This document shows, in pieces, positions 1-12,476 of a stretch of 64,000 nt of DNA. The notes below the pieces were generated by a model, which did no database searches, was not told the DNA's origin, and saw only the letters and a list, made by a program, of their open reading frames with translations. Position 1 is the first letter of the stretch; each line of letters opens with the position of its first letter. Made by a program: the position numbers and the translations under genes. The DNA comes from Salegentibacter holothuriorum (GTDB lineage Bacteria > Bacteroidota > Bacteroidia > Flavobacteriales > Flavobacteriaceae). Location of the stretch: assembly GCF_900168045.1 (NCBI RefSeq), contig NZ_FUYY01000005.1, positions 62,001-126,000 of the forward strand, in the 5' to 3' direction.

Positions 1-507
1 CCAGGCTGAATGCCAATAAGTAGAGGGATCTCCATCTACCAAATTTTCCTTTGGACCTTCACTTTGTTCCTGGGTGAAAGTGTCTAACATAGAAGCTTCT
101 ACATCCACGCTATTTAATTGATTAGGAAAAAAAGTAATCTCAGCAGATCTTCTTATTGGTCTAACCTTTCCGGTAGTTAGTACCTCACCTTCGGTTTTTG
201 CATTTGGGGTTTCATTTACCGCTTGCACTTCAAAACTGAATTCTTCAGCATTAATTAAACCTTCAACTAGTAAGGTGTCGGTATATTTACTTACTCTTTC
301 TAAAACTTCTTTTCCATTTTTTAAATAGCGAACTTCCAAATAAGTAAATGCGCTATCAGAAGGTATTTCCCATTTTACCAATGCCCCTCCAATTCGTGGT
401 TCGGCTGAGACATTCATCACATTAGATGGTGCCGGTAGGTTTTCATCGTCCTTATCGCAACTTATTACGAAAAGGGACAATAAAGCAATATATAATAGTT
501 TTTTCAT
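1..507 (-). CDS. Surface glycan-binding lipoprotein, DUF4959/discoidin-like (partial, 3' end outside window)
   Basis: I translated 169 residues from the ATG complementary to 505-507 to the window edge. The N-terminus is a lipoprotein signal ending in ISC (Cys17) followed by an acidic stretch (DKDDE), the usual surface-export signal of Bacteroidetes lipoproteins. Residues 24-120 look like a fibronectin-type fold of the DUF4959 kind (PAPSNV, then GGALVKWEIP). At about 150-169 a discoidin-like segment begins (DGDPSTYWHS). Such proteins take the SusE/SusF position after susD and bind glycan at the cell surface. It starts 18 nt after the SusD stop, so it is the third gene of the minus-strand susC-susD operon. 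The C-terminal binding domain lies outside the window, so its ligand cannot be guessed. Confidence 0.8.
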   Translation of the reverse strand, partial: MKKLLYIALLSLFVISCDKDDENLPAPSNVMNVSAEPRIGGALVKWEIPSDSAFTYLEVRYLKNGKEVLERVSKYTDTLLVEGLINAEEFSFEVQAVNETPNAKTEGEVLTTGKVRPIRRSAEITFFPNQLNSVDVEASMLDTFTQEQSEGPKENLVDGDPSTYWHSAW

Positions 508-525
508 CACTTTTGTTTTTTAATG

Positions 526-2337
526 TTAGTATCCAGGATTCTGAATTAACAGTTCGTTTTTATTAACTTCAGCCTGTGGAATAGGCATCAAATAATTCCT
601 CTGGCTAAAATTCCTTGGAAATTTCACCTCGGTTACCTGGAAAAATTCTTCATCTGTTTCTCCCTGGATATTCATTCCCTTGGCTTTAGTATCTAAATAT
701 TGATCGGCAATTTGCCATCTTCTTAAATCCCAGAATCTATGATTTTCCAAATAAAGTTCTATGGTTCTTTCCTGGCGTACTATTTCCCGGAGGGTCTCCT
801 GGTCGTTAGCTCCACCAATAGGTGCCCAGGCTTCATCTATAGTTGGTATTCCGGCTCTTACCCGTACTTTATCAATATACTCTTTAGCAGTATTTAAATT
901 TTGTCCAGTTTCAATTAAAGCTTCCGCATAATTCAAATACAATTCTGCGAGCCTAATTACCGGCCAGGGGTAATTAACACTTACCTGAAGACGACTCTGA
1001 TCTAATAAAGGAGCAACTCCTTTTTTGTTTAAATATCCTGTAGGGCTATAATTATTGCTACGTCCCTGGATACCTTCATCATCATTTCTACGATAATTGG
1101 TAACAATTCGCTTCTGGTCATCCCTTATAATCTCATAATAGTCATTATGATAAGATATCCAGGCCTCGAAACGAGGTTCCCTATTTAGGTTTAAAGACAA
1201 CGTATTACCTAAAGCAGTACTGTCTATATTATAGCGACCTTGATAATCGTATTCAGGGTCCTTATCAATAGGTAGGCCGTTCTCTGAATAAAAACTTTCT
1301 AAAATTGTTAGGGTAGGGGCTACGCCATTCCACGATGTACCTGGAATAAAAGGGGTACTTTTGTTTTGGAAAGCATAAACACCTTCACGTCTGGTTTCAG
1401 CCCAAATTAACTCATCGGTTTGCTTATCTACGTAAACATAGCGAAGGTCTTTTTCGATAGGATCTTCCGGAAACTCTGAATCATAATCACTATTTGCATA
1501 TAACCTATTACCGGCAGCTAAAGCTATATCAATTGCCTCTTTGTTAGCGTCGGCAGCTCTTTGCCACTTAGCCTCTTCGTAGGAAGTACTAATTAGCTGG
1601 TTTCCATCATGGTCTGTAAACCCATTAAATAAACTGGAATTATTAGCGCCACCTCCATTAAATAAAGGAGATGCAGCATACAATAACATTCTTGCCTTAA
1701 TTGACTTTGCAATAACACTGGTAGCCCTTCCAAAATCGCTGGAGCTGGTTTGTTCCATGGGTAGTCCCTGTGCTGCTTCATCTAACTTACCAGCAATAAA
1801 ATCTACACTTTCATCGTAAGTTGCTCTCAAAGGATAGTCTTCAGCAGGCATGTTAATATCAAATTGTTTGTCTGCAATCACTACGGGTCCATACATTCTT
1901 AATAGAAGAAAATGAAAATAGCCTATTAAAAAATCTGCTTCGGCTTTGTATTGGTTTTTCGTGCTCTGTTCAATACCTTCCACACTGTCTATATTACTCT
2001 TAAAAATATAGGCCTGTCTTATTCCTTTATATAAATCGTTCCAATAGGAAATTACAGGATTTGAGGCAGTATACTCCCCTCTAGGGAATTGTGCCCAGTT
2101 TTCGTGTTCAAAAGCTGTAACTACTTCATCTGAAGTCAATAAATCTATTGAAAACGAATGACGCTGATTAGGTATATAACCATATATAGAATATAAATAT
2201 CCAAGAGCGGCATTAGGACTTCTAAATGCATCTTCGTCGGTAGGTCGTTCATCTGGAACGATATCTAAATAGTCTTCACATGCTGTGAAAGACATGGCGA
2301 AGGTGAAAATTAATATAAATATTATTGGTTTTTTCAT
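526..2337 (-). CDS. SusD/RagB-family outer-membrane glycan-binding lipoprotein
   Basis: The 603-residue protein has a type II signal with lipobox FTAC (Cys20) followed by EDYLDIVPDERP, the typical start of a mature SusD. The middle has the TPR-rich SusD fold (IGYFHFLLLRMYGPVVI). The C-terminal third carries the RagB signature (RLAELYLNYAEALIETG, then IRQERTIELYLENHRFWDLRRW, written approximately: the residues are REIVRQERTIELYLENHRFW). It sits on the cell surface as the lid of the SusC channel, lying 16 nt downstream of susC and 18 nt upstream of a DUF4959-type lipoprotein gene. Substrate cannot be read from sequence. The divergent neighbours (beta-galactosidase, sulfatase) suggest a galactose-containing, possibly sulfated glycan. 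Confidence 0.93.
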   Translation of the reverse strand: MKKPIIFILIFTFAMSFTACEDYLDIVPDERPTDEDAFRSPNAALGYLYSIYGYIPNQRHSFSIDLLTSDEVVTAFEHENWAQFPRGEYTASNPVISYWNDLYKGIRQAYIFKSNIDSVEGIEQSTKNQYKAEADFLIGYFHFLLLRMYGPVVIADKQFDINMPAEDYPLRATYDESVDFIAGKLDEAAQGLPMEQTSSSDFGRATSVIAKSIKARMLLYAASPLFNGGGANNSSLFNGFTDHDGNQLISTSYEEAKWQRAADANKEAIDIALAAGNRLYANSDYDSEFPEDPIEKDLRYVYVDKQTDELIWAETRREGVYAFQNKSTPFIPGTSWNGVAPTLTILESFYSENGLPIDKDPEYDYQGRYNIDSTALGNTLSLNLNREPRFEAWISYHNDYYEIIRDDQKRIVTNYRRNDDEGIQGRSNNYSPTGYLNKKGVAPLLDQSRLQVSVNYPWPVIRLAELYLNYAEALIETGQNLNTAKEYIDKVRVRAGIPTIDEAWAPIGGANDQETLREIVRQERTIELYLENHRFWDLRRWQIADQYLDTKAKGMNIQGETDEEFFQVTEVKFPRNFSQRNYLMPIPQAEVNKNELLIQNPGY

Positions 2338-2353
2338 AATGCTTATTAATGTT

Positions 2354-5300
2354 TTAGTTGAATCTTAATTGAACTCCTAGGTTTGCTATAGTTTGTGTTG
2401 GGTAACTTAAACCACTACCGCCTCCCTGCTCGGGATCCCACTTGTCGAATTTCGAAAATCTAAGCAGGTTATACCCACTAATAAAGAAACGTGCTTGCTT
2501 GTAAGAATAACCTATTTCTGCACTTCTTAGTTTAAGAAATGAACCATCTCTTAACCAATACGAGGAGTTAGCTGTATTGTTTCCGTTATCCAATTTAGAA
2601 AGTTTAGGATATGCCGCATAAATATCAGGATTAGTAGGGCCGTAATGATCATCTGCTACCCATTGTAACACACTTCTTAAGCCTTGACTCCCAAAAGGAT
2701 GAAAACCATTAACATAAAATGAAGTTCTGGCTACTCCTTGTAAAAGAAAAGACATATCCCAATTTTTATAATACATAGAGGTACTTAAACCGTATACAAT
2801 TTCTGGGGTAGTAGGATTTCCCATTCTTACCCTGTCGTCACTATTTATTATACCATCGCCGTTAATATCGGTATATTTAATATCTCCACCGGAAACAAAA
2901 CCTCCCATTTGTTGTACGGGACTGGCATCTACTTCAGCTTGATCTATAAATAGTCTTTCTGCTTGATAGCCCAACAGCGTTCCAATTGGATGATCAACGG
3001 CTGATAAATTAGGAAATTCTGAAAATGGAGGTTCATTATTTAAATCCACATTATTGTGGGCATAAGTAAAGGTACCTTTTGCGGTTAATCGAAAATCATC
3101 GTTGAATTGTTTATTGTAATCTAATGAGAAGTCAACACCTTGATTGGTTACTTCTCCCAGGTTGGCATAAACATTTGTTCCTGCAGTTCCGAAGATTGTA
3201 GGTATTGTTGAGGATATATCTACGAATATATTCTCTCGTTTCTCATGATAAAAATCAATTTCAAAAGCAAACTCATTGAACAATCCTACTTGCAAGCCTA
3301 TATCTAACTTATTGGCCGTTTCCCAGGTAATATTCTGGTTAGCGAACTGATTGTAAACAGGGCCACTATAAGAGGTGTTTTGTTCAACTCCTGTTGTAAA
3401 GCCACGTCCACCTAAATCAATGTTTGAGAGATATGGAAATCTCGCACCGCCAATTCTATCATTACCCACTTTACCATAACTAACCCTTAGCTTTAAAAGG
3501 TTCACTACATCGGTAAATTTTTTAAAATAGTCTTCATTACTAATTACATAACCTACGGCCGCAGAGGGGAAGAAACCAAAACGTTTTCCTTCAGCGAAAT
3601 TTTCAGAACCGTTATATCCAAAATTGGCTTCAAATAAATATTTAAAATCATAATCGTAAGTCGCCCTTCCCGCATAACCTATTCTTCTTTCAGGTAAACT
3701 ACTAATTAAACCATCTGGGTTGTTAATAGCAAACTCGGTTTGGTTATATAATAATAATCCCGAAACACTATGTTTACCGAATTTCTGATTATATTCCAGT
3801 GAGGGTTGAAAATAAAATCTTCTATCTCCTGAAGTACCGGTGCCGGTTCCTAATGATAAATCTTGAGGCTGTCCCACCATATCTAGATTATAACTACCAT
3901 CTGGTGCTTGTGGAGTACCGGTTAATTCATACTGGTTATATCCTCTAGTTCTTACTACATTGGTATTCGCCCAGTTTTTAAATGATACCAGTCCTTTAAA
4001 AGCAAGACCATCTAAAAGAACATCTAGCTTTTGTTCTCCACTTAAATTAGCCAAGACGGTACTTTGGAAATTATCAGTGTAACCACGGGTCAATTCAGCA
4101 AAAGGGTTTGGCCACCCACCGTTTACGGCACCACCTGTTTTACCACCATATTGTATATCTCTAGGGTCGGTAATACTATCTAAAGGATAATACATTGGGA
4201 AATCTACGGGATTAGTATTCATCGCTCCATTATAGATTCCCTGTACACTAGTTGATGGACCATCGTAATACCTTAATTGTGTATTAAGCTTTAAGGCTAC
4301 TTTTGTAGTAGGTGAAAGCTCTGCATCTATATTGTTCTGAAAAGTAAATTTCTGAACTTCTATATTATTATCATAAGAGTTCATATCGAAATTCTTTAGG
4401 AGACCTGTTTGTCGGTTAAGCGTTGCACTCATAAAGTAACCAACTTTTTCTCCACCACCTTGAATGTTCACGTTTGCTTCCTGGTTGTAGGCTGCATCTT
4501 TAAACATTTCATCATACCAATCTACATTTGGATAGAGATATTTATCTCTTCCTTCTGCCGTACCCTGAATCTTATCTTGTGAATACAAAATTTCCCCAGT
4601 ACTTCTATTGGTTACTGCTTCGTTATAAAGCTTCATATAATCAACACCATCTGCGAAATTAGGAGTTTCTGTAGGAACAGTAACCTGAGATTGCACTCTG
4701 GCATAAATTCGGGGCTTATCGAAGTTTTTCCCGGTTTTGGTGGTAACAATCAAAACACCATTTGCTCCACGGGTACCATAAACAGCAGTAGCGGTAGCAT
4801 CCTTTAACACCGAAACACTTTCTATTATCTCAGGAGATAACCCGTTAAGGTCCCCATTAGAAATTTCCACGCCATCAAGTAAGATTAAAGGGTTTTGTGC
4901 CCCACTGAATGTAGAAATACCTCGAATAAAAAAGTTAGCGGCATCAGCACCTGGTTGCCCCGTACGTTGCACAGCTATAATCCCTGATAAATTTCCGGCT
5001 AAGGAGGTAGAGATATTTGTGGAAGCCGTTCTTAACTTCTCTGGTTCCATGGTTGAAACAGCCCCTACAATACTTATTTTCTTCTGTTCACCGTAACCAA
5101 CTACTACTACATCATCCAGAGCATCTGCATTCTGCTCTAGAACGATATCGATTTCGTTTCTACCTTCTACTTTAATTTCTTGAGTTGCATAACCTAAATA
5201 ACTGATCTGTAAAATAGCGTCTTGCGGTACTTCAATGGAAAACTCTCCATCAAAATCAGACATGGTTCCATTAGAGGTGCCTTTCTCAATAATATTGGCA

Positions 5301-5422
5301 CTTGGTACGGGCATGTCCGTTTCAGCATCCACGACTGTTCCTTTTACTATAATGCTTTCCTGGGCGTATGTGCCTGAAAACATTAAGCAAAAGAAAAGTA
5401 CAAATACGTAGCTGTTCTTCAT
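2354..5422 (-). CDS. SusC/RagA-family TonB-dependent outer-membrane transporter
   Basis: At 1022 residues it is the usual SusC length. A signal peptide (to about TYAQ, residue 20) is followed by a carboxypeptidase-regulatory-like domain (about 25-105; GTVVDAETDMPVPSANI, SYLGYATQEI), the DDVVVVGYG segment where SusC TonB interaction and plug begin, a plug domain with FFIRGISTF and LILLDGVE, and the DATATAVYGTRGANGV motif. A beta-barrel runs to the aromatic C-terminus (GVQLRFN). It imports oligosaccharides with the SusD encoded 16 nt downstream. The gene is divergent from the GH2 beta-galactosidase at 5679 across 256 bp. No ECF sigma/anti-sigma pair or hybrid two-component regulator lies next to it. 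Confidence 0.95.
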   Translation of the reverse strand: MKNSYVFVLFFCLMFSGTYAQESIIVKGTVVDAETDMPVPSANIIEKGTSNGTMSDFDGEFSIEVPQDAILQISYLGYATQEIKVEGRNEIDIVLEQNADALDDVVVVGYGEQKKISIVGAVSTMEPEKLRTASTNISTSLAGNLSGIIAVQRTGQPGADAANFFIRGISTFSGAQNPLILLDGVEISNGDLNGLSPEIIESVSVLKDATATAVYGTRGANGVLIVTTKTGKNFDKPRIYARVQSQVTVPTETPNFADGVDYMKLYNEAVTNRSTGEILYSQDKIQGTAEGRDKYLYPNVDWYDEMFKDAAYNQEANVNIQGGGEKVGYFMSATLNRQTGLLKNFDMNSYDNNIEVQKFTFQNNIDAELSPTTKVALKLNTQLRYYDGPSTSVQGIYNGAMNTNPVDFPMYYPLDSITDPRDIQYGGKTGGAVNGGWPNPFAELTRGYTDNFQSTVLANLSGEQKLDVLLDGLAFKGLVSFKNWANTNVVRTRGYNQYELTGTPQAPDGSYNLDMVGQPQDLSLGTGTGTSGDRRFYFQPSLEYNQKFGKHSVSGLLLYNQTEFAINNPDGLISSLPERRIGYAGRATYDYDFKYLFEANFGYNGSENFAEGKRFGFFPSAAVGYVISNEDYFKKFTDVVNLLKLRVSYGKVGNDRIGGARFPYLSNIDLGGRGFTTGVEQNTSYSGPVYNQFANQNITWETANKLDIGLQVGLFNEFAFEIDFYHEKRENIFVDISSTIPTIFGTAGTNVYANLGEVTNQGVDFSLDYNKQFNDDFRLTAKGTFTYAHNNVDLNNEPPFSEFPNLSAVDHPIGTLLGYQAERLFIDQAEVDASPVQQMGGFVSGGDIKYTDINGDGIINSDDRVRMGNPTTPEIVYGLSTSMYYKNWDMSFLLQGVARTSFYVNGFHPFGSQGLRSVLQWVADDHYGPTNPDIYAAYPKLSKLDNGNNTANSSYWLRDGSFLKLRSAEIGYSYKQARFFISGYNLLRFSKFDKWDPEQGGGSGLSYPTQTIANLGVQLRFN

Positions 5423-8795
<3,373 letters not shown>

Positions 8796-8817
8796 GCTTT
8801 ATAAAATTAAAGAATAA

Positions 8818-10227
8818 ATGAAAAAATATATTAGCATAGCTGTCATGAGCCTTATTTTAAGTGCTTGTGGCAGTAATGCTTCAAAAGAAGATAAGAAGCC
8901 AAATATTGTTTTTATTATGGCTGACGATTTAGGAATTGGTGATCTGGGAGTGTACGGGCAGGATGTTTTTAAAACTCCCAATATCGATCAATTGGCCACG
9001 GAAGGAATGAAATTTGAAAATTTCTATGCGGGAAGTACTGTTTGCGCTCCTTCGAGGGCTGCTTTATTAACCGGTCAACATACCGGAAGCACTCAGGTGA
9101 GAGGGAATGGAGAATTTCCATTAGATCCAGATAAAAAGATTATCCCCGAGATTTTAAAAGAACAGGGCTATACTACCGGAATGTATGGTAAGTGGGGCCT
9201 GGGATTAAAAGGTTCTACCGGTTCTCCTGAAAAAAGGGGCTGGGACGAGTTTCTAGGTCATTTACATCATGTAGATGCCCATTTTCAAAGACCTGACTCC
9301 CTGGATGTGATTCAAAATGGCAAACTGGTAAGGGAAAAAACGCCTGAGAATAGTTATGCTAACGAGTTGTTTACTGATGCAGCCGTAGATTTTATTGAAG
9401 AACGGGATGCAAAAGAACCATTTTTTCTGTATTTATCTTTTACGATTCCGCACGCAGAGCTGGTGGTGCCCGATAATTTTATACAAAAGCACCTTACTGA
9501 AGATGGAAATAGTAAATATGAGCCCGAAGAAGCCTGGCCAGAGGGGCGCCATTATGCCGGTCAAAAATATCCTAAAGCTGCCTATGCTGCATTGGTTGAG
9601 AGTATAGATGCTTATGTTGGCCGGGTAATGGAAGTGCTTAAGGAGAAAGGCTATGATGAAAATACCATGGTGGTATTTACCAGTGATAACGGTACCCATC
9701 TTGAAGGTGGAAGAAGACAGGCCGATGTAGATTTCTTTAAGAGTAGTGGTGAGCATAGAGGTGTGAAAAGAGATTTGTATGAAGGTGGAATTAAAGAGCC
9801 CTTTATTGTAAGATGGCCAGCCGTTGTAGAAGCAGGAACTACCAGCGATTTTAAAGGGGCTTTTTGGGATGTTTATCCTACCTTTTCTGAAATTGCCGGT
9901 GTATCTATTAATAAAGAGGCAATAGATGGAATATCTTTTCTTCCCACTCTAAAGAATAGTGGAGAGCAAAAACAACACGACTACCTTTATTGGGAGTTTC
10001 ATGAGTTTGGCGGTAAGCAGGCGTTGCTTAAGGGTGATTGGAAAGTTATTCGACTTAATGTGAATGAAAATCCGCAGGCTCCGGTAGAACTATATAATAT
10101 AGCTCAAGACCCTGCAGAAAGTAAGAACCTGGCAGAAAGTAATCCTGAAAAAGCAAAGGAATTGCAAACGCTTATGGATTCCGTGAGAACGCCAAATACT
10201 AATTTCAATTTTAAGACAAGTAATTAA
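8818..10227 (+). CDS. Lipoprotein sulfatase, S1 (formylglycine) family
   Basis: The 469-residue protein has a lipobox LSAC (Cys16), so it is membrane anchored. The alkaline-phosphatase-fold metal motif NIVFIMADDLG (about 29-39) is followed by the sulfatase signature CAPSR-AALLTG, with C76 the residue converted to formylglycine. YGKWGLG, the conserved Lys/His region around HHVDAH and the metal-site TSDNGTH (about 288-294) are present. It would hydrolyse a sulfate ester on a sugar, and the beta-galactosidase 22 nt upstream suggests sulfated galactose or GalNAc. The S1 subfamily and regiochemistry cannot be fixed by eye. No functional formylglycine-generating enzyme is seen in the window: the SUMF1-like protein at 32107 lacks the active cysteines, so maturation must come from elsewhere. 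Confidence 0.92.
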   Translation: MKKYISIAVMSLILSACGSNASKEDKKPNIVFIMADDLGIGDLGVYGQDVFKTPNIDQLATEGMKFENFYAGSTVCAPSRAALLTGQHTGSTQVRGNGEFPLDPDKKIIPEILKEQGYTTGMYGKWGLGLKGSTGSPEKRGWDEFLGHLHHVDAHFQRPDSLDVIQNGKLVREKTPENSYANELFTDAAVDFIEERDAKEPFFLYLSFTIPHAELVVPDNFIQKHLTEDGNSKYEPEEAWPEGRHYAGQKYPKAAYAALVESIDAYVGRVMEVLKEKGYDENTMVVFTSDNGTHLEGGRRQADVDFFKSSGEHRGVKRDLYEGGIKEPFIVRWPAVVEAGTTSDFKGAFWDVYPTFSEIAGVSINKEAIDGISFLPTLKNSGEQKQHDYLYWEFHEFGGKQALLKGDWKVIRLNVNENPQAPVELYNIAQDPAESKNLAESNPEKAKELQTLMDSVRTPNTNFNFKTSN

Positions 10228-10305
10228 ACCGGGTAAGTGGCTCCAGGCATACTTATTTCTGTTGATAGCAAAAAAATAAATTTTCGTTTAGATAAAAAAT
10301 ATTTG

Positions 10306-10365
10306 TTATTTGTGTGAATAACAAATAAAATATTTTTATTTGATAAAAAAATTCTTTTTATTTGA
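10306..10365 (+). promoter_or_regulatory. Candidate DeoR-type operator cluster upstream of agaS
   Basis: An inverted repeat TTATTTGT (10306-10313) / ACAAATAA (10321-10328) with a 7-nt spacer is followed by two direct repeats TTTTATTTGA (10334-10343 and 10356-10365) spaced 22 bp apart, about two helical turns. The 183-bp gap upstream of the agaS operon has no other structure. DeoR-family sugar regulators such as AgaR commonly bind repeated T-rich motifs of this style, and a DeoR-family gene lies at 17378. Confidence 0.4.
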
Positions 10366-10410
10366 AGAATGAAATCTAACGAATTGTTATAATATTTTAA
10401 GAAGAGTATT

Positions 10411-11556
10411 TTGAAAACAAAAAAATCCGCATATACTAAAAAAGAAATCGAGGGTCAGCCTAAATTATGGCAATTGGTTTATAATTTGATTCTGGCAGAA
10501 GAGCAGAGAATTAAAGATTTCCTGAATCCCTTGTTTGAACAAAAGGATTTAGAAATTATATTAACCGGTGCTGGTTCATCGGCATTTGTTGGTGAGGCAG
10601 CGCAAGGTTTGGTTCAAAAAAATACAGGCTGCTTAGCCAGGGCTATAGCCACTACAGATTTAGTGACGCATCCAGAAAACTTTTTTCCGGACAATAACAA
10701 ACCTGTGCTTTTGGTTTCTTTTGCACGTTCCGGGAATAGCCCTGAAAGCGTAGAAGCAGTTAACCTGGCTAATAAATTCTGTTCAAATATACAGCACCTA
10801 ATAATTACCTGTAATGAAAATGGTGAGCTTTACAAATATACCGAAGCCAATACCGAAACTGCTTTAGCTGTGCTCCTACCTGAAGAAGCCAATGATAAAA
10901 GCCTGGCAATGACCGGAAGTTTTACTTCTATGTTGTTAAGTGTCTTATTGGTGTGTAACAAGAATAAAGCTGGAGACCTTAAAAGTGAAGTGAATAAAAT
11001 AATTGAGCAGGGAAAACTTACCCTGGATAGTTATGAGTCGCTTAAAGAGATTACGCATTTAGATTTTGATCGAGTAGTGTTCCTTGGTTCTGGACCAATG
11101 CTTGGTATTGCTCGTGAATGTCATTTAAAGCTACAGGAGTTAACCGATGGTAAGGTGGTTTGTAAACACGATTCCTTTTTAGGTTTTAGACACGGGCCAA
11201 GAGCGGTTACTAATGAGAAAACCCTGGTAGTATATCTTTTCTCACCTTCAAATCACGTTTATCGTTATGAGCGTGACCTTGCAATTTCAATTGGGGAAGA
11301 CCCCAGGAATATTTGGTCTTTAAGCGTGGGGCATAAAGAGGATTCGGCGATTAATTCTAATCTTAATTTAGACCTGGATTTTGAAAAAGACCAGGAATTA
11401 AACATTGTGCCGGCTACTATAATAGGGCAGGTGCTAGGTTATTATAAATCATTACAACTAGGTCTTGATCCAGATAACCCATCTGTTTCAGGAGCTATAA
11501 GTAGGGTTGTAAAAGGCGTGACAATTTACGATTACCCCGAAAATACAAAAATATGA
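10411..11556 (+). CDS. agaS: AgaS-type SIS-domain sugar-phosphate isomerase/deaminase (galactosamine-6-phosphate)
   Basis: The 381-residue protein has two SIS domains: GAGSSAFVGE (about 50-60) with FARSGNSPESVEA, and GSGPMLGIARECHLKLQELTDGKV (about 226-250) followed by FRHGPRAVTNEKT. This is the AgaS layout and length (E. coli AgaS is about 384). In that family it converts galactosamine-6-phosphate to tagatose-6-phosphate and ammonia. The start is a TTG: no in-frame ATG precedes the first conserved block. It is the first gene of a tightly overlapping set; its TGA overlaps the next ATG (ATGA). The kinase and aldolase downstream fit the tagatose route exactly. Glucosamine-6-phosphate specificity is the main alternative. 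Confidence 0.85.
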   Translation: MKTKKSAYTKKEIEGQPKLWQLVYNLILAEEQRIKDFLNPLFEQKDLEIILTGAGSSAFVGEAAQGLVQKNTGCLARAIATTDLVTHPENFFPDNNKPVLLVSFARSGNSPESVEAVNLANKFCSNIQHLIITCNENGELYKYTEANTETALAVLLPEEANDKSLAMTGSFTSMLLSVLLVCNKNKAGDLKSEVNKIIEQGKLTLDSYESLKEITHLDFDRVVFLGSGPMLGIARECHLKLQELTDGKVVCKHDSFLGFRHGPRAVTNEKTLVVYLFSPSNHVYRYERDLAISIGEDPRNIWSLSVGHKEDSAINSNLNLDLDFEKDQELNIVPATIIGQVLGYYKSLQLGLDPDNPSVSGAISRVVKGVTIYDYPENTKI

Positions 11557-12476
11557 TCCTTAGCCTTTGCTTAAATCCTTCTATAGACTCCTATGCGCAG
11601 ATTTCGGCTTTTAAGCCCGGGGAAGTGAACAGGATTTCTAGTTTAGAAGAATTTCCCGGCGGAAAAGGAGTTCATGTAGCCATGGCTCTGGGCGAACTCG
11701 GGACGAATTCCCGTCTTTTAGGTTTTTGGGCCGGCGGGACCGGAGATTGGATAAGAAAGCAATGTGAAACGCGAAAGGTGGGATCCAATGGGGTTTCCAT
11801 CGGCGGAAATAATCGTAAATGCTATACCTTTATTTCAGAGAATTCAAGTTTACATCATACAGAATTGCTGGAACCAGGACCGGAACTTACCAATAATGAT
11901 TTTGAAAATTTTCTGGAAATTTTTAAAAATGAATCGGCAGAGGCCGAATTTATATGTATATCTGGATCCTGTCCTAAAAATGCTCCAGAAGATGCTTATG
12001 CGCAACTTATTCGAATTGCAAAAGAACAACAAAAGAAAGTTATTCTTGATTGTACAGGTGTTCAGTTAGAAAAAGCATTAGAGGAAGGTTTCTTCGGAAT
12101 CCATCTAAACCACATTGAAGCAAAAGCAATTTGTGGTAGCTCTGATATTAAAGCTCTGCAAGAATTTCTTGGTGATAAAGTTCAATTAATAGCTCTAACC
12201 CGTGGAAGTGAAGGTCTGGAATTAGCCTACAGGAATAGAATTATAAAAGCCAAAATTACTCTTTCGCGGGAAGAGATTATAAGTACAGTGGGAAGCGGTG
12301 ACTGTTTAACTGCAGGGATCGCTTTTGCACTTTATAATCAAATGGAACATTCTCAAATTGCTGCCTGGGGTGCAGCATGTGGAAGTGCTAATTGCCTTAA
12401 TAAAGATTTAGGAATGTTGAAAAAGGAAGATGTTGAAAGAATGTTGAAACAGGTGGAAATTGAAACTTATGAGTAA
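11553..12476 (+). CDS. PfkB-family tagatose-6-phosphate kinase (LacC/FruK-like)
   Basis: The 307-residue cytoplasmic kinase starts with the 1-phosphofructokinase/LacC signature LCLNPSIDSYAQI and FKPGEVNR, then the sugar-binding GGKGVHVAMALGELG (residues about 36-50). The catalytic-base motif GSGDCLTAG has D250. Members of this branch phosphorylate the C1 hydroxyl of a ketohexose phosphate. Sitting between an AgaS homologue (4-nt overlap) and a tagatose-bisphosphate-type aldolase, tagatose-6-phosphate is the expected substrate, giving tagatose-1,6-bisphosphate. The usual GAGD is GSGD here, a common variant. Fructose-1-phosphate kinase is the alternative, but no fructose PTS is nearby. Confidence 0.8.
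   Translation: MILSLCLNPSIDSYAQISAFKPGEVNRISSLEEFPGGKGVHVAMALGELGTNSRLLGFWAGGTGDWIRKQCETRKVGSNGVSIGGNNRKCYTFISENSSLHHTELLEPGPELTNNDFENFLEIFKNESAEAEFICISGSCPKNAPEDAYAQLIRIAKEQQKKVILDCTGVQLEKALEEGFFGIHLNHIEAKAICGSSDIKALQEFLGDKVQLIALTRGSEGLELAYRNRIIKAKITLSREEIISTVGSGDCLTAGIAFALYNQMEHSQIAAWGAACGSANCLNKDLGMLKKEDVERMLKQVEIETYE

Noticed and set aside
9433-9756. 107-codon open frame on the minus strand inside the sulfatase gene
   Set aside because: It lies fully within a well-supported gene, has no recognisable motif and shows the composition expected of an antisense shadow.
12460-12468. TTG start three codons upstream for the second PfkB kinase
   Set aside because: The ATG at 12469 directly precedes the conserved ribokinase N-terminus and is the more usual start; the extra residues (MKL) add nothing.
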